From positions 124,001-188,000 of the forward strand of contig NZ_QRGA01000009.1 of assembly GCF_003367175.1 (NCBI RefSeq): DNA of 64,000 nucleotides. The letters are read 5' to 3'. The position numbers and the translations under genes are program-made. Positions 16,209 through 25,713 of the stretch are shown one piece after another (within the stretch, counting starts at the first letter, position 1; every line of letters starts with the position of its first letter). The notes beneath the pieces were generated by a model. That model made no database searches. It was not told where the DNA came from and was given only the letters and a program-made list of their open reading frames with translations. The DNA is from Trinickia dinghuensis. Its GTDB lineage: Bacteria > Pseudomonadota > Gammaproteobacteria > Burkholderiales > Burkholderiaceae.

Positions 16209-17204
16209 ATGCTTCACGACCTGGTCGCGCGCTACGGCCCGGCGCTCGTTTTCGTCAATGCGCTCGCGGCATCGCTGGGGCTGCCGGTGCCGGCCATGCC
16301 GACCCTTGTGCTGTTTGGCGCCATGGCCGCGCTGCATCCGACGGCCATCGGCGCGCAACTGATGCCCGTACTCGGGCTGGCCGTTCTCGCATCGGTCATC
16401 GGCGACAGCGTCTGGTTCCTCGCCGGCCGCTTCTACGGCGGCGCCACGCTCAAGACGCTATGCCGCTTGTCGTTGTCGCGCGACACCTGCGTGAAAAAGA
16501 CGGAGCGCTTTTTCGGCCGCTGGGGTGTGCGCGTGTTGACCGTCTCCAAGCTCGTGCCGGGCTTGTCGCTGCTTTCGGTGCCGATGGCGGGCGCCATGGG
16601 CACGCCGTATCGCATCTTCGTCGCTAACGACGGAATCGGCGCCGCGATTTGGGCGACGCTCGGCTTGGGCGTGGGCGTCATCGTCTCGAGCCAGGTCGAT
16701 TGGCTGTTCGCCGCCATCGGCCGCCTGGGCCATGCGAGCCTTGTCGTCGTCGCCGCGCTGCTCGCCTTGTATGCGGCCTATCGCTGGATGCGGCGCCGCT
16801 CCTTCATGAAGAAGCTGGCCGATGCGCGCATCGGCGTCGACGAACTGTACGCGCTGATGTTGAGCGAGGCGGTGCCCGTGATTCTCGACATTCGATCCGA
16901 CGAGAAGCGGCGCCTCGATCCCTACGTGATTCCGGGCGCGCGTTTCGCCGACGAGCGCCAGCTCGACGAGATTCTCACGGCCTATCGCCGCGATCAGAAA
17001 GTCGTCATTTATTGCTCGTGTCCGAACGAAGTGTCGGCGGCCTGGATGGCAAAGAAACTCCTCGATGCCGGTTTTCTCGACGTGCTGCCGCTCAGAGGCG
17101 GCATCGATGCGTGGCGCGATGCGGGCCGCGACGTCACGATCTTGCAAGTCAAAGCGGACGACGACGGCCAAGCCGACGGTCATTCCACGCCGCACATCGC
17201 CTAA
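16209..17204 (+). CDS. DedA-family membrane protein fused to a rhodanese domain
   Basis: 331 residues. The N-terminal 200 residues are DedA-like, with several membrane helices, GLPVPAMPTL, an RFFGRWGVRVLTVSKLVPG motif and FVANDGIGAAIW. The C-terminal 110 residues form a rhodanese domain with DIRSDEKRRLDPYVIPGA and the active-site loop YCSCPNEVSAA holding the catalytic Cys. DedA proteins act in lipid-carrier flipping and envelope homeostasis; the rhodanese part faces the cytoplasm and may transfer sulfane sulfur or sense redox. GAGG precedes the ATG. A palindromic terminator follows. Confidence 0.93.
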   Translation: MLHDLVARYGPALVFVNALAASLGLPVPAMPTLVLFGAMAALHPTAIGAQLMPVLGLAVLASVIGDSVWFLAGRFYGGATLKTLCRLSLSRDTCVKKTERFFGRWGVRVLTVSKLVPGLSLLSVPMAGAMGTPYRIFVANDGIGAAIWATLGLGVGVIVSSQVDWLFAAIGRLGHASLVVVAALLALYAAYRWMRRRSFMKKLADARIGVDELYALMLSEAVPVILDIRSDEKRRLDPYVIPGARFADERQLDEILTAYRRDQKVVIYCSCPNEVSAAWMAKKLLDAGFLDVLPLRGGIDAWRDAGRDVTILQVKADDDGQADGHSTPHIA

Positions 17205-17212
17205 GGGAAAGG

Positions 17213-17241
17213 GAGAAGGCGCTCGCGCGAGCGCTCTTTCT
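17213..17241 (+). terminator. Putative terminator after the DedA-rhodanese gene
   Basis: A GC palindrome GCGCTCG-CG-CGAGCGC (17219-17234) is followed by the T/C-rich tract TCTTTCT. The T tract is weak, so termination may be partial. Confidence 0.5.
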
Positions 17242-17487
17242 GTGCGCCCCTTCCGCGCCCCTTCCTGAGCCCCTTCCGCCCCTTCGGGCGCTCTCGATCC
17301 TTCCACATCGACGCTCGAATCGCCGCGATGGTTCTTCGCCCACGCGCCGATTGTGAACGAATTCGTAAAGATGATTTATCGAATTAGGCGTTAACCCTAA
17401 AGCCTCCAATCGCTAGACTGCAGTCATCGGTTCACGCAACGAACCCGGTGCAGGAAACAGGACAGATAACTTTTGGAGGCAATTGCC

Positions 17488-17796
17488 ATGAAATCGCTCA
17501 TTCAATCCGTCGTGATCGCCGCCGCTTTGGTCGCTCCGGTTGCCGTCTTCGCACAATCGAATGCCCCCGTGACGCGCGCTCAAGTCAAGGCCGAACTCGC
17601 GCAATTCGAACAAGCCAACGGCCCGCGCGCCTTGGGCAACGATCCGTACTATCCGGCCAGCGCTCAAGTGGCACAAGCGCGCGTCGAAGCGCAAAACGGC
17701 GATGGCCAGGCAGTCGGCGGCGTGCGCGCCGGCTCGTCGGACGCGGGCTCGCCCGTGACGGCCGCGGCTAAGGACTCGCTGTATTTCGGCCGTTGA
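17488..17796 (+). CDS. DUF4148 small secreted protein
   Basis: 102 residues. It has a signal peptide (SLIQSVVIAAALVAPVAVFAQ) and a mature part beginning with the family motif VTRAQVKAELAQFEQ and a conserved N-D-PYYPA block. DUF4148 proteins are small, abundant in Burkholderiaceae and of unknown function. The ATG has GGAGG at the right distance. It stands alone and is convergent with the transglutaminase-like gene, 12 bases away. Confidence 0.92.
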   Translation: MKSLIQSVVIAAALVAPVAVFAQSNAPVTRAQVKAELAQFEQANGPRALGNDPYYPASAQVAQARVEAQNGDGQAVGGVRAGSSDAGSPVTAAAKDSLYFGR

Positions 17797-17808
17797 TCGG
17801 CAGCGCAA

Positions 17809-19683
17809 TCAGCGATACAGAATCTGACGCTTGAGATCCGTCGAGATCTCGAGCGCGGTTCCGAACCATTGTTTCAGCACATCTGGGCCGCAGACGTTCG
17901 TCTGGAAGTTACGCTCGAGCACCCGGTCGATCTCGACGCTCTGTCCGTTTTGACGGTACGTGGCGGTATAGTGAATCACGCCGTTCTTGCTATCGACGTT
18001 GGGCGGAATCGCTATGATTCGTGAGCTTGCCGGTAATGTCACGTCGTAGTGCTCATGAACGGCCGTCCCACCACACGGCGCTTCCACCGGTTGACTTGCC
18101 TGCACCAACACGTAATCGGCAAACGCTTTGATCGAGCTATAGCCGGGCATCGTCGGAATGGCGAGCGCCGCCGGGCCTGGCATGAGGGCGATGCTATTGA
18201 CGGTCCCCGTCAAGTCGAGCTCGAGCGGCTGATCGATTGCGCCCCGGTTGAGTGCCGCGACATGCAGCGCTCCCGTGAGACCGATTTTCTTCATCAGCTC
18301 GTAGCCGATCCGGTCTCCGCTGTACCGGAACAGCGCGCGTCGGGGCGTAAAAGCGGCCTGCCCATTCAGGACGAACGCGCCGCGAACGTCCGCATCGCCA
18401 TTCTCACCGACCTTGATTGTGTAGTCGCTCGACGATAGGCTGTTTTCCCCGTTTTGCGGAGGTGTGTGCAGCATGTGTCCGGTCACGGTATCGAGCGCGG
18501 GCTTGTCGCTGCTCGAAAAGGTCAGAACGCCGAAGGGGGAGAACCCACTGGTCGTATCGGCGAACACACCGAATTCAGGCAACCAGGTGATGGCGTGATT
18601 GAACGCAGCCCATGTCGGCGCCGCAGGTAAGCGATAGCTGTTGCCTAGATTGACGAGGACGCTATCGGCGCGTATTCCTTTCGCCGCGAGCAGGGAAATG
18701 AACAGCACATCGTGATCCTTGCAATCGCCGTAACCGTTACGCAGCACCTCGTCGGCGTTGTGCGGAACCACGGGCCCCGCGCCGACCCACGCGGCGAGAT
18801 AGCGAATATTGCGGCTAACCCAATCGTAAATGAGCACTGCTTGCCGGCGTCGATCCGTTACGCCTTGCGTAATCCGATCCGCAAGCGCTTGAATGGGCTG
18901 CGACCGCGCAACGCGTGATTCGACGCCCTCTTCATAGACTCGCCCAAGCTGCGCGTAGTCCGCGTAGTTGGTTGCGATGAAGTAAGGCCCGGTGTCGAGC
19001 GGCGACACGGTATCGGCTTGCTCATGCAGGGGCCCGTTCGCCGGAGTGCGATAACGGTAGATCTGCGTCCGCCGCTTGCCTTGTACGGTATCGCTGACAA
19101 GTTGCATGCCCTTGGCATCGATCCGCACCGGCATACCCGCCGGCGTATCGAGCGTTTCCAGCGCGGCGTCGTACGCCTCAGTGGGCGGGAAATATACAAT
19201 CTCGTCGAATTTCCCCGGCAGCATCGGTGCGCGATCGGTCAGCGTATAGCTGAGCTGGACGGTATCTCCTCGCTTCACCGCGGGAAATGCCACGAAGCGC
19301 AGCCGCTGCGAGCTGAACATGGGCGCGACGGTCGACGTCGGCGTGGGCTGATCGAACACAGCCGCCTTGAGGTCGGCCGGCACCTTCTCGCCATTGGCGT
19401 GTACCGTTTGCGCCGCGTCGATCGTCAAGGTTTGCAGATCGCCGTTATACGACACGACGTACTGCGAAAAGCGCTGGACCGCGGCATCGCTCGACAGCAC
19501 AACGCTGAATACCACATGCTTGACGGTACGCCCTGAGTCGTCGACCGTGACGGCGCGTTCATATTGAGTGAATCGGTACTCCGGGGCGTCCGCCGCGCTT
19601 GCGGGATGCGCGCAGGCCAAGACGAAGCCAAGCGCAGCCGCGCGCGCGGCTTGTGATACCACGCGTAGAAATAGTTGGCACAT
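17809..19683 (-). CDS. DUF3857/transglutaminase-like secreted protein
   Basis: 624 residues. A signal peptide (ALGFVLACAHPASAA) leads into a DUF3857 beta-sandwich (about 35-250) and a transglutaminase-like core. The papain-like triad is visible: Cys in NGYGDCKDHDVLF, His in FNHAITWL and Asp in FADTTSGF. The C-terminal 200 residues are beta-rich. Proteins of this type are periplasmic or outer-membrane attached and their substrates are unknown; they may act in protein crosslinking or peptide cleavage. AAGGA lies nine bases before the ATG. Monocistronic. Confidence 0.92.
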   Translation of the reverse strand: MCQLFLRVVSQAARAAALGFVLACAHPASAADAPEYRFTQYERAVTVDDSGRTVKHVVFSVVLSSDAAVQRFSQYVVSYNGDLQTLTIDAAQTVHANGEKVPADLKAAVFDQPTPTSTVAPMFSSQRLRFVAFPAVKRGDTVQLSYTLTDRAPMLPGKFDEIVYFPPTEAYDAALETLDTPAGMPVRIDAKGMQLVSDTVQGKRRTQIYRYRTPANGPLHEQADTVSPLDTGPYFIATNYADYAQLGRVYEEGVESRVARSQPIQALADRITQGVTDRRRQAVLIYDWVSRNIRYLAAWVGAGPVVPHNADEVLRNGYGDCKDHDVLFISLLAAKGIRADSVLVNLGNSYRLPAAPTWAAFNHAITWLPEFGVFADTTSGFSPFGVLTFSSSDKPALDTVTGHMLHTPPQNGENSLSSSDYTIKVGENGDADVRGAFVLNGQAAFTPRRALFRYSGDRIGYELMKKIGLTGALHVAALNRGAIDQPLELDLTGTVNSIALMPGPAALAIPTMPGYSSIKAFADYVLVQASQPVEAPCGGTAVHEHYDVTLPASSRIIAIPPNVDSKNGVIHYTATYRQNGQSVEIDRVLERNFQTNVCGPDVLKQWFGTALEISTDLKRQILYR

Positions 19684-19848
19684 CCCCTGAGATCCTTATT
19701 TTTCGCCGAATTTCGCTGCCAAGGAAATCGGATTTAACGGGACTGTCGATTTGTCCGGCGCATCATACAAGCGTCGCATGAGCAAAACAATCGCGTTTGG
19801 TATTTCGATGCGGCGGATCAAATCATGACGCCATACAGAACGGTCTTG

Positions 19849-20655
19849 TTATGGCCTAATTAAAAACGCTCTCACCGCGTCGACAAACGCATCCCTCACT
19901 TCGACATTCGGCAGGTGCACGCAAGGCAACGCCACATAGCGCGCATCGGGTATCGCCGCGGCGATCGCTTCACCGTGACTCGCCGCCGTCACCGTATCGT
20001 GCTCGCCCGCAATGACGAGCGTAGGCCGGTCGATCAGTGCCACGCTCCTGCGAAAATCGAGATCCCTTACCGCGGCGAAGCCCCCGGCCAGCCCTTGCGG
20101 CGACGTTTCCAGCACCATCTTGCGAAATGCATCGACGAAGGGAAATCGCTGCTCGATCATGCTCGCCGGAAACCAATTGCGGATGAATCCCTCAGCGGTT
20201 TCACCCATGTCCGCGATACCCGCGATCCTCGCAAGCTCGGCGATACGGCCGTCGAAGTATTCGGCCGGCCCGAGATACGCGGACGTATTGCTCAATATGA
20301 GCCGCTCGATCCGCTCCGGCGCGCGAACGCCGAGCCACTGCCCGATCATGCCGCCGAGCGACAGCCCAAGAAAATGCACGCGCTCGATATGCAGCGCGTC
20401 CAGCAACTCGATCACGTCGCGCCCTAGACGGTCGATCGAATAAGCGCCAGCCGGCGCATCGGACGCGCCGTGACCACGCGTGTCGTAGCGCAGGACGCGA
20501 AAATGTTCGACGAGATCGGACATGACACCGTCCCACATCCGCAGCGACGTGGCGATCGAATTCGACAGCATCAAAACCGGCGCATCTTCGCGGCCGTCAA
20601 AGCGATAGGCGATCCGAGCGCCGTCGCCGGCGGTGAATAGCTTGAGATCTTCCAT
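19849..20655 (-). CDS. Alpha/beta hydrolase, 3-oxoadipate enol-lactonase-like
   Basis: 268 residues, cytosolic. The nucleophile elbow is GLSLGG with Ser99; the acid is Asp in AGEHDTVT and the base is His in CVHLPNVE. The segments NSIATSLRMWDGVM and VLRYDTRGHGASDAP match PcaD-type lactonases of the beta-ketoadipate pathway. No other pca gene is beside it, so a different ester or lactone substrate is possible and no symbol is given. GGAG is well placed before the ATG. It is divergent from a LysR-type gene, the likely regulator, with 199 bases between starts. Confidence 0.87.
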   Translation of the reverse strand: MEDLKLFTAGDGARIAYRFDGREDAPVLMLSNSIATSLRMWDGVMSDLVEHFRVLRYDTRGHGASDAPAGAYSIDRLGRDVIELLDALHIERVHFLGLSLGGMIGQWLGVRAPERIERLILSNTSAYLGPAEYFDGRIAELARIAGIADMGETAEGFIRNWFPASMIEQRFPFVDAFRKMVLETSPQGLAGGFAAVRDLDFRRSVALIDRPTLVIAGEHDTVTAASHGEAIAAAIPDARYVALPCVHLPNVEVRDAFVDAVRAFLIRP

Positions 20656-20854
20656 GGTTGTTTTCTCCTCGATTTCTCGATAGGCGTTGAGAGACTCAGT
20701 CCGACGGAAGCATCGTAGTTTTTCGGTCTGGCAAAAGCCATTACAAAGTTTTGATATTCTTTGTAATGACCGATCAAAAGGCCCACGAATTCCGGGTCAT
20801 AATTTCCAGCCCACGACATCGCCCCTCGCGACTCGATCTCTACTCGCCCCCGCT

Positions 20855-21772
20855 ATGAACGAATTCACGCTTCACGACCTGCAATGTTTCGATGCCGTCG
20901 TTCGCGCCGGCGGCTTTCAATCCGCCGCGGCAGCATTGCATCGGTCGCACCCGGCCGTGTTCGCGGCCGTTGCGCGATTGGAGCGCCAACTCGGCCTCGC
21001 ATTGCTCGATCGCAGCGGCTATCGCGTCCGCATGACGGCCGACGGCCGCGCGTTCCACCGCAAAGCGCAGACATTGCTGAACGAGTTCGCCGGCCTGCGC
21101 ACCTACGCGACGCAATTGGCGATGGGGGAAGAAAGCGAATTGCACGTCGTCATCGGCGATCTGTGCCCCCGCGAGCAAACACTCGCCTTGCTCGCGCGTT
21201 TCTTCGGCGCATGCCCCGGCACTCGGCTCCATCTGCACGTCGAAGCCGTTGCCGGGCCGCTGGAACGTCTGCTCGACGGCGAAGCCGATTTGATTCTCCA
21301 TCGCATCGAGAAGGCCGATCCGCGGCTCGAGTGGATCGGCCTTCTCGAGGTCGAACTCGTGCCCGTGATCGCGCCGGTGCTATTGCCTGAACGTTTGCCG
21401 AAGTCGGTCAAACCCGAGCATTTGCGCGAACTCACGCAATGCGTGATGCGCGATACGGCGCAGCACACACCGGCGCACGATTACTTCGTGGTCGAAGGGG
21501 CGCCGCAATGCACGGTCAGCGACCAATCGATGAAGCGTGAAATCATCTTGCAGGGCTTGGGCTGGGGGCATTTGCCGCGATACATGATCGAAGACGATTT
21601 GCGTCGCGATCGATTGCGCTCGTTGGCCGGGCGCCATTTGCGCGGCGCGCGCGAAAAGATCGTCGCCGCCCGCCGCGCGGACCGGCCTCATGGGCCCGTC
21701 GCCGAACGGCTCTGGGGGTACCTCGGCGAACATGGACCCGCCGCATTCGTCAGTTCAAAGCGATCGCAATAA
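20855..21772 (+). CDS. LysR-family transcriptional regulator
   Basis: 305 residues starting with the family-typical FTLHDLQCFDAVVRAGGFQSA helix-turn-helix region; SHPAVFAAVARLERQLGLALL is the recognition part. The effector-binding domain follows (ELHVVIGDLCP, LILHRIEKADP). The ATG at 20855 is preferred over longer frames because homology-like sequence begins there. It is divergent from the PcaD-like hydrolase and probably controls it. It ends in the region preceding the second two-component pair. Confidence 0.9.
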   Translation: MNEFTLHDLQCFDAVVRAGGFQSAAAALHRSHPAVFAAVARLERQLGLALLDRSGYRVRMTADGRAFHRKAQTLLNEFAGLRTYATQLAMGEESELHVVIGDLCPREQTLALLARFFGACPGTRLHLHVEAVAGPLERLLDGEADLILHRIEKADPRLEWIGLLEVELVPVIAPVLLPERLPKSVKPEHLRELTQCVMRDTAQHTPAHDYFVVEGAPQCTVSDQSMKREIILQGLGWGHLPRYMIEDDLRRDRLRSLAGRHLRGAREKIVAARRADRPHGPVAERLWGYLGEHGPAAFVSSKRSQ

Positions 21773-21998
21773 ACAGACGTATACGACGCTCGGACCCGAC
21801 TGCGCACCACCCGCGAAACAAGCCGGCGTACGTGCATCATCTGTTCATCCATGGAACACGATTCAGTGCAATTGCACCTTGGTGTTAGTCCCGATCTCGC
21901 GGTAGGATGCTTCCAATCACCTGTCGGCAATAACCGCAGGGAAAACCTCAATCAATTAGACGAATACGGGCGATTATGATGGCAGCGGAGGTTGCCGA

Positions 21999-22742
21999 TT
22001 GCCCCTTGTTTCTCTCGCAAATCCGATGAGCACCGCCCATTACGAACCGGCGCGCGCTGAGATTGACCGTGGCTTCGCAAGCCACCGGGCGTGCATGATC
22101 CGAATACTGCTCGCGGACGATCACTCCGTGTTCAGGGAGGGCTTGCGCGAAGTCCTCGAAGGCATGCCAGGCATCCGCATCGAAGGCGAAGCGTCCGATG
22201 CGGCATCCACGCTCGCATTGGTGCGCCGCGCGCGAGCCGACCTCCTATTGCTCGACCTTTCGATGCCCGGACGCAGTGGCATCGAATTGATCAGAAAAAT
22301 CCGCGAAGAAGCGCCGCAATTGAAAGTACTCGTATTGACGATGCACGAAGAGCGTCATTACGCGTTGCGCGCCTTCATGGCGGGCGCGCACGGCTATCTG
22401 ACCAAGCATGCCGCGGCGCCGGAGCTGTCGGGCGCTTTGCGCAAAGTCTCGGCGGGCGGCACCTACGTCGGGCCGTGGATGGCCGATTACGTCGCGCGCA
22501 ATCTGATCGCTCCGCCCGAGGCGGCGCCGCATCAGCAGCTCAGCGATCGCGAATTCGATATCTTCATGCGCCTCGCGCGCGGGAACACCGCCGCCGAAAT
22601 CGGGCTGGCGCTGAGCCTGAGCACCAAGACCGTCAGCAACTACAAGGCGCGCGTCTGTCAGACCATGCGGTTCTCGAACGATGCCGCGCTCGTTCGCTAT
22701 GCCGTGCGCCATCAATTGATCGACGATCACGACATCGTGTGA
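21999..22742 (+). CDS. NarL/LuxR-type response regulator (paralogue)
   Basis: Receiver plus LuxR helix-turn-helix. LLADDH, the phospho-acceptor Asp in LLLDLSMPG, VLVLTMHEE, GYLTKHA, then LSDREFDIFMRLARG and LSLSTKTVSNYKARV. It is strongly similar to the regulator at 4630-5277. The TTG start at 21999 has a perfect GGAGG seven bases upstream and gives 247 residues; the more usual regulator start MIRILLADD is an ATG at 22095 (215 residues) without a visible ribosome site. The gene overlaps the next kinase gene by four bases (GTGA). Confidence 0.88.
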   Translation: MPLVSLANPMSTAHYEPARAEIDRGFASHRACMIRILLADDHSVFREGLREVLEGMPGIRIEGEASDAASTLALVRRARADLLLLDLSMPGRSGIELIRKIREEAPQLKVLVLTMHEERHYALRAFMAGAHGYLTKHAAAPELSGALRKVSAGGTYVGPWMADYVARNLIAPPEAAPHQQLSDREFDIFMRLARGNTAAEIGLALSLSTKTVSNYKARVCQTMRFSNDAALVRYAVRHQLIDDHDIV

Positions 22743-23713
22743 AACCCTCCGACGTTCAGCGCCCGAGCGACCCCGAGCCGAGCGCACCGGCGTGCGACGA
22801 GGCCCACGCGATCACTCGCGCGATCGAACTCGCGGCCCGTCTCGTGCGCGAGCAGGAGGCGCGCGTCGCGCACTTCGATACCGACGGGGCCGAGCGGCAA
22901 GCCGCGCAGGCCCTGCTGGACACGCTGCGCGTGAGCTTGGCGCTCAGCCGCCGCTATCGGCTGGCAACGGACGGCGAACCGGCTCGCCCCGACGGCAACA
23001 CGGCGGGAAGCGAACCAAAGATCGACGTGCCGGCCGTGGTACCGGCCGCCGAGCCGGCCGGCGATATGCAAACGGCCCGGGAAGAAGAGCGCAAACGCAT
23101 CGCACAAGAACTGCACGACGATCTCGGGCAGCAACTGAGTGCCCTGGAGCTGACTGCGCAGCGCGTCGAACGGCTCGCGGCGGCGCCGAAGCCATGCGGC
23201 CGGCTCGACGCGGCAATACGCGATTTGCACGAGCAAATCGATTCCGCGGTCGTTTCCGTCCAGCGGATGACGCGACAATTGCAGCCGCTGGCACTCGAAA
23301 GGCTCGGCTTTCCTGCCGCGGTGGAGTCGCTGGCGGCCGAGTTCGCGAACCGCTCGAACGTTCGGCTCGCGTGCCGCTTCAGGATGGACGGCGTCGACGT
23401 CTCCGAGCCCGCCGCAACGGCGATCTTCCGCATCGTTCAGGAGGCCCTCACGAACGTCGCGCGCCATGCGTCCGCGCAAACCGTGACGATCGATTTCTAC
23501 CGCGACGGCGAAGTCTGCATGCTGCGGATCGCCGACGACGGCGTCGGCAATCAATCGCCAACCGGCAAGCCGCCCCGGCTTTCGCTAGGACTGTCCGGCA
23601 TGGCAGACCGCGCGGCTCAATTCGAAGGAACGCTTTCGATTCGCAGCACCGCGGGCACGGGCTTCGCGATTGTCGTGCGCCTTCCTCTGGCGTCCATCGC
23701 ACGGCGTCCTTAA
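22739..23713 (+). CDS. Soluble NarL-type sensor histidine kinase
   Basis: 324 residues starting at a GTG that overlaps the regulator's TGA (GTGA), so translation is coupled. There is no membrane segment; the first 115 residues are helical and acidic with no recognised sensor fold. The HisKA_3 box ERKRIAQELHDDLGQQL carries the phospho-His, and the ATPase has FRIVQEALTNVARHA and a G box LSLGLSGMADRA. It is the likely partner of the upstream regulator. The signal may come through a protein contact because no sensory domain is obvious. The gene order (regulator then kinase) is opposite to the pair at 2465-5277. Confidence 0.87.
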   Translation: MKPSDVQRPSDPEPSAPACDEAHAITRAIELAARLVREQEARVAHFDTDGAERQAAQALLDTLRVSLALSRRYRLATDGEPARPDGNTAGSEPKIDVPAVVPAAEPAGDMQTAREEERKRIAQELHDDLGQQLSALELTAQRVERLAAAPKPCGRLDAAIRDLHEQIDSAVVSVQRMTRQLQPLALERLGFPAAVESLAAEFANRSNVRLACRFRMDGVDVSEPAATAIFRIVQEALTNVARHASAQTVTIDFYRDGEVCMLRIADDGVGNQSPTGKPPRLSLGLSGMADRAAQFEGTLSIRSTAGTGFAIVVRLPLASIARRP

Positions 23714-23914
23714 CGGTCCAGCACCCGGCCGGCCCCCCTGCGCTCCTTTACCCTTGCAAGCCCACGCTGTCGACCCTCGGCGATTGTCCCATCCCTGAGA
23801 CGGTGAGTCCGCCCGGCATGTCTTCTGGCGGCCGAAGCGTTGGCATAGACTCCCTAGCCATCGACACCTGCATTGATGCATTCGTTTGGTGTCCTAACGT
23901 TTCGGAGAACGATA

Positions 23915-24643
23915 ATGATCGAAATCAGAAAAGCGGCCGATCGCGGCGTCGCGGAACACGGCTGGCTCAGCTCGCGCCATACCTTCTCGTTCGCGAATTA
24001 CTTCGACCCGGAGCAAACCGGTTTCTCGGACCTGCTCGTCATCAACGACGATCGCGTTGCCGCGGGACGCGGCTTCGGCCGTCACCCGCATCGCGACATG
24101 GAGATTTTCTCCTACGTGCTCGAGGGGGCGCTCGAGCATCGCGACTCGATGGGCACCGGTTCGACGATCGTGCCGGGTGACGTGCAATTGATGAGTGCGG
24201 GCAGTGGCGTCGCGCACAGCGAATACAACCCCTCGCCGAAGGATCCCGTGCATTTCCTGCAGATCTGGATCCTGCCGTCGGAGTCGTCGCTAGGCGCGCA
24301 GCCTCGGTATCAGCAAATGCATGTGGGCCCGGAGGAAAAGCGCGGCAACTTGCGCTTGATGCTCTCGCCGGACGGCACCGACGGCTCGCTCGCGCTGCGG
24401 CAAGACGCACGCGTCTACGCCGCGCATCTCGATGGCGAGGAAACGGCATCGCTCACGATGGCGAGCGAGCGCTACGCCTATGTGCATGTCGCCGAAGGCA
24501 GTGTGACGCTAAACGGCATTCGATTGGGCACCGGCGACGGCGCGAAACTCCGCGGCGAAACTTCGCTGACGTTGACCGAAGGAAACGGCGCGCAGGTACT
24601 CGTGTTCGATTTGCGCGCCCAGGAAACCCCGCCAATGCGCTGA
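23915..24643 (+). CDS. Pirin-family bicupin protein
   Basis: 242 residues. The N-terminal cupin shows the metal-ligand set: GFGRHPHRDMEIFSYVLEG (two His), a third His in LEHRDSMG and a Glu in SGVAHSE. The C-terminal half is the second pirin cupin (AAHLDGEE, YVHVAEGSVTLNG). Members of this YhhW-like group bind iron and some oxidise quercetin; the role here is unknown. GGAG lies before the ATG at 23915. Monocistronic, with a strong hairpin about 90 bases after the stop. Confidence 0.92.
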   Translation: MIEIRKAADRGVAEHGWLSSRHTFSFANYFDPEQTGFSDLLVINDDRVAAGRGFGRHPHRDMEIFSYVLEGALEHRDSMGTGSTIVPGDVQLMSAGSGVAHSEYNPSPKDPVHFLQIWILPSESSLGAQPRYQQMHVGPEEKRGNLRLMLSPDGTDGSLALRQDARVYAAHLDGEETASLTMASERYAYVHVAEGSVTLNGIRLGTGDGAKLRGETSLTLTEGNGAQVLVFDLRAQETPPMR

Positions 24644-25713
24644 AGCCGTCATCGCTGAAACCGCAATGACCGGACTGCGGCGGCGGGCGCGGCTTCTCAT
24701 TGAGCCAGCGCAAGTTGGCCTGCGGCCCTGATAATCCGAAGCCGGGCAGCGTTTTCAGAAGACGCTCCCGGCTTCGGTCATTTGTACGCTTTTCGACCGG
24801 CCGTTCGAATCGGCCGACTTTACAAAACCGCCATTCCATCCGCCCCGCGGAGCGACCAGCACAGTTTCACACTGTCAAATGGCAGTTTAGTCATGGTTGA
24901 ATAGCATGATTTTCACGATGAAGTAGCAGTTATCCGCCATTTTTGAGGCTGCGGTTGCGTTGAATTTGCCATCACGGCATATTTTCCCGCAAGTGAAATC
25001 GCAGACAATGACGCCGCGCCGCGCGTCACGCCATCCATCATCTCCACTTGGATATCACTGCACCTCATCGGGAGAAAGAATTGGAAGTCGTATTGACAGC
25101 TTCACCCATCCGCGGCACACCTACAGAGCCGCCGAATGGGCGACAACGTTTGCGCTGGCGGGATTTTCTGAGATACATGACTCCCCTATTGCAATCGCCC
25201 TGATTCTGACCTCATTGGCGGGCAGATGTGTTACCGGAACTTACGCCGGAGATGCCGGCTGCATTGCATCCTGGTAATCGCTCGAATCAAGCCGAAGGGC
25301 CCCGTTCAACTGCCGAGAAACATAAGAAAGGTCAAAGGCCTTCACACTTCCCTGAGATAACAGATACATTTTGATGCATTAGTTTTATGTAGAAATTTAA
25401 CGCACGTCCTTTTATTATCGGTCCCCGGGATGGTTATCCGTCCGATGCATCGAAAGGGGTAACGCACCAAACCCGGGAACGCTCCCAGCACTGAAACGAC
25501 ACGCCCTCGGCCGCGAAAGCATTCGACCGAATCCATCACAACAGCAGCAAGCCAATTCGCATAAACCAAAGCTTACGGCAAATCTAACATTTTTAACTAA
25601 CCGGCAGTCGCTTAAAACGTATGCACAGAAAAAAATAAAAGAAATTAGACAAAAATCATACAGATTCAGTTTTTGTTATTAAATCCACGCATATGGAAAC
25701 CAAGGAGCCAGCC
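24644..25713. other. 1.07 kb gene-free, AT-richer interval
   Basis: No gene could be supported. Short frames of up to about 105 codons exist but have no ribosome site or recognisable sequence. Base composition falls noticeably toward the right (A/T-rich from about 25350), ending in a long A-rich leader before the GlxA-type gene. It probably contains a long control region for that regulator, or the scar of a lost gene. Confidence 0.5.
24736..24776. repeat. Strong hairpin after the pirin gene
   Basis: CCGAAGCCGGG and CCCGGCTTCGG are perfectly complementary, and inside them AGCGT pairs with ACGCT around a nine-base loop, with a single bulged C. No T run follows, so it may be a Rho-dependent stop, an RNA-stability element or an unrelated dyad. 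Confidence 0.6.

Noticed and set aside
24960-25277. Possible 105-codon gene in the gene-free interval
   Set aside because: No ribosome site, no family resemblance and ordinary codon pattern of non-coding DNA.
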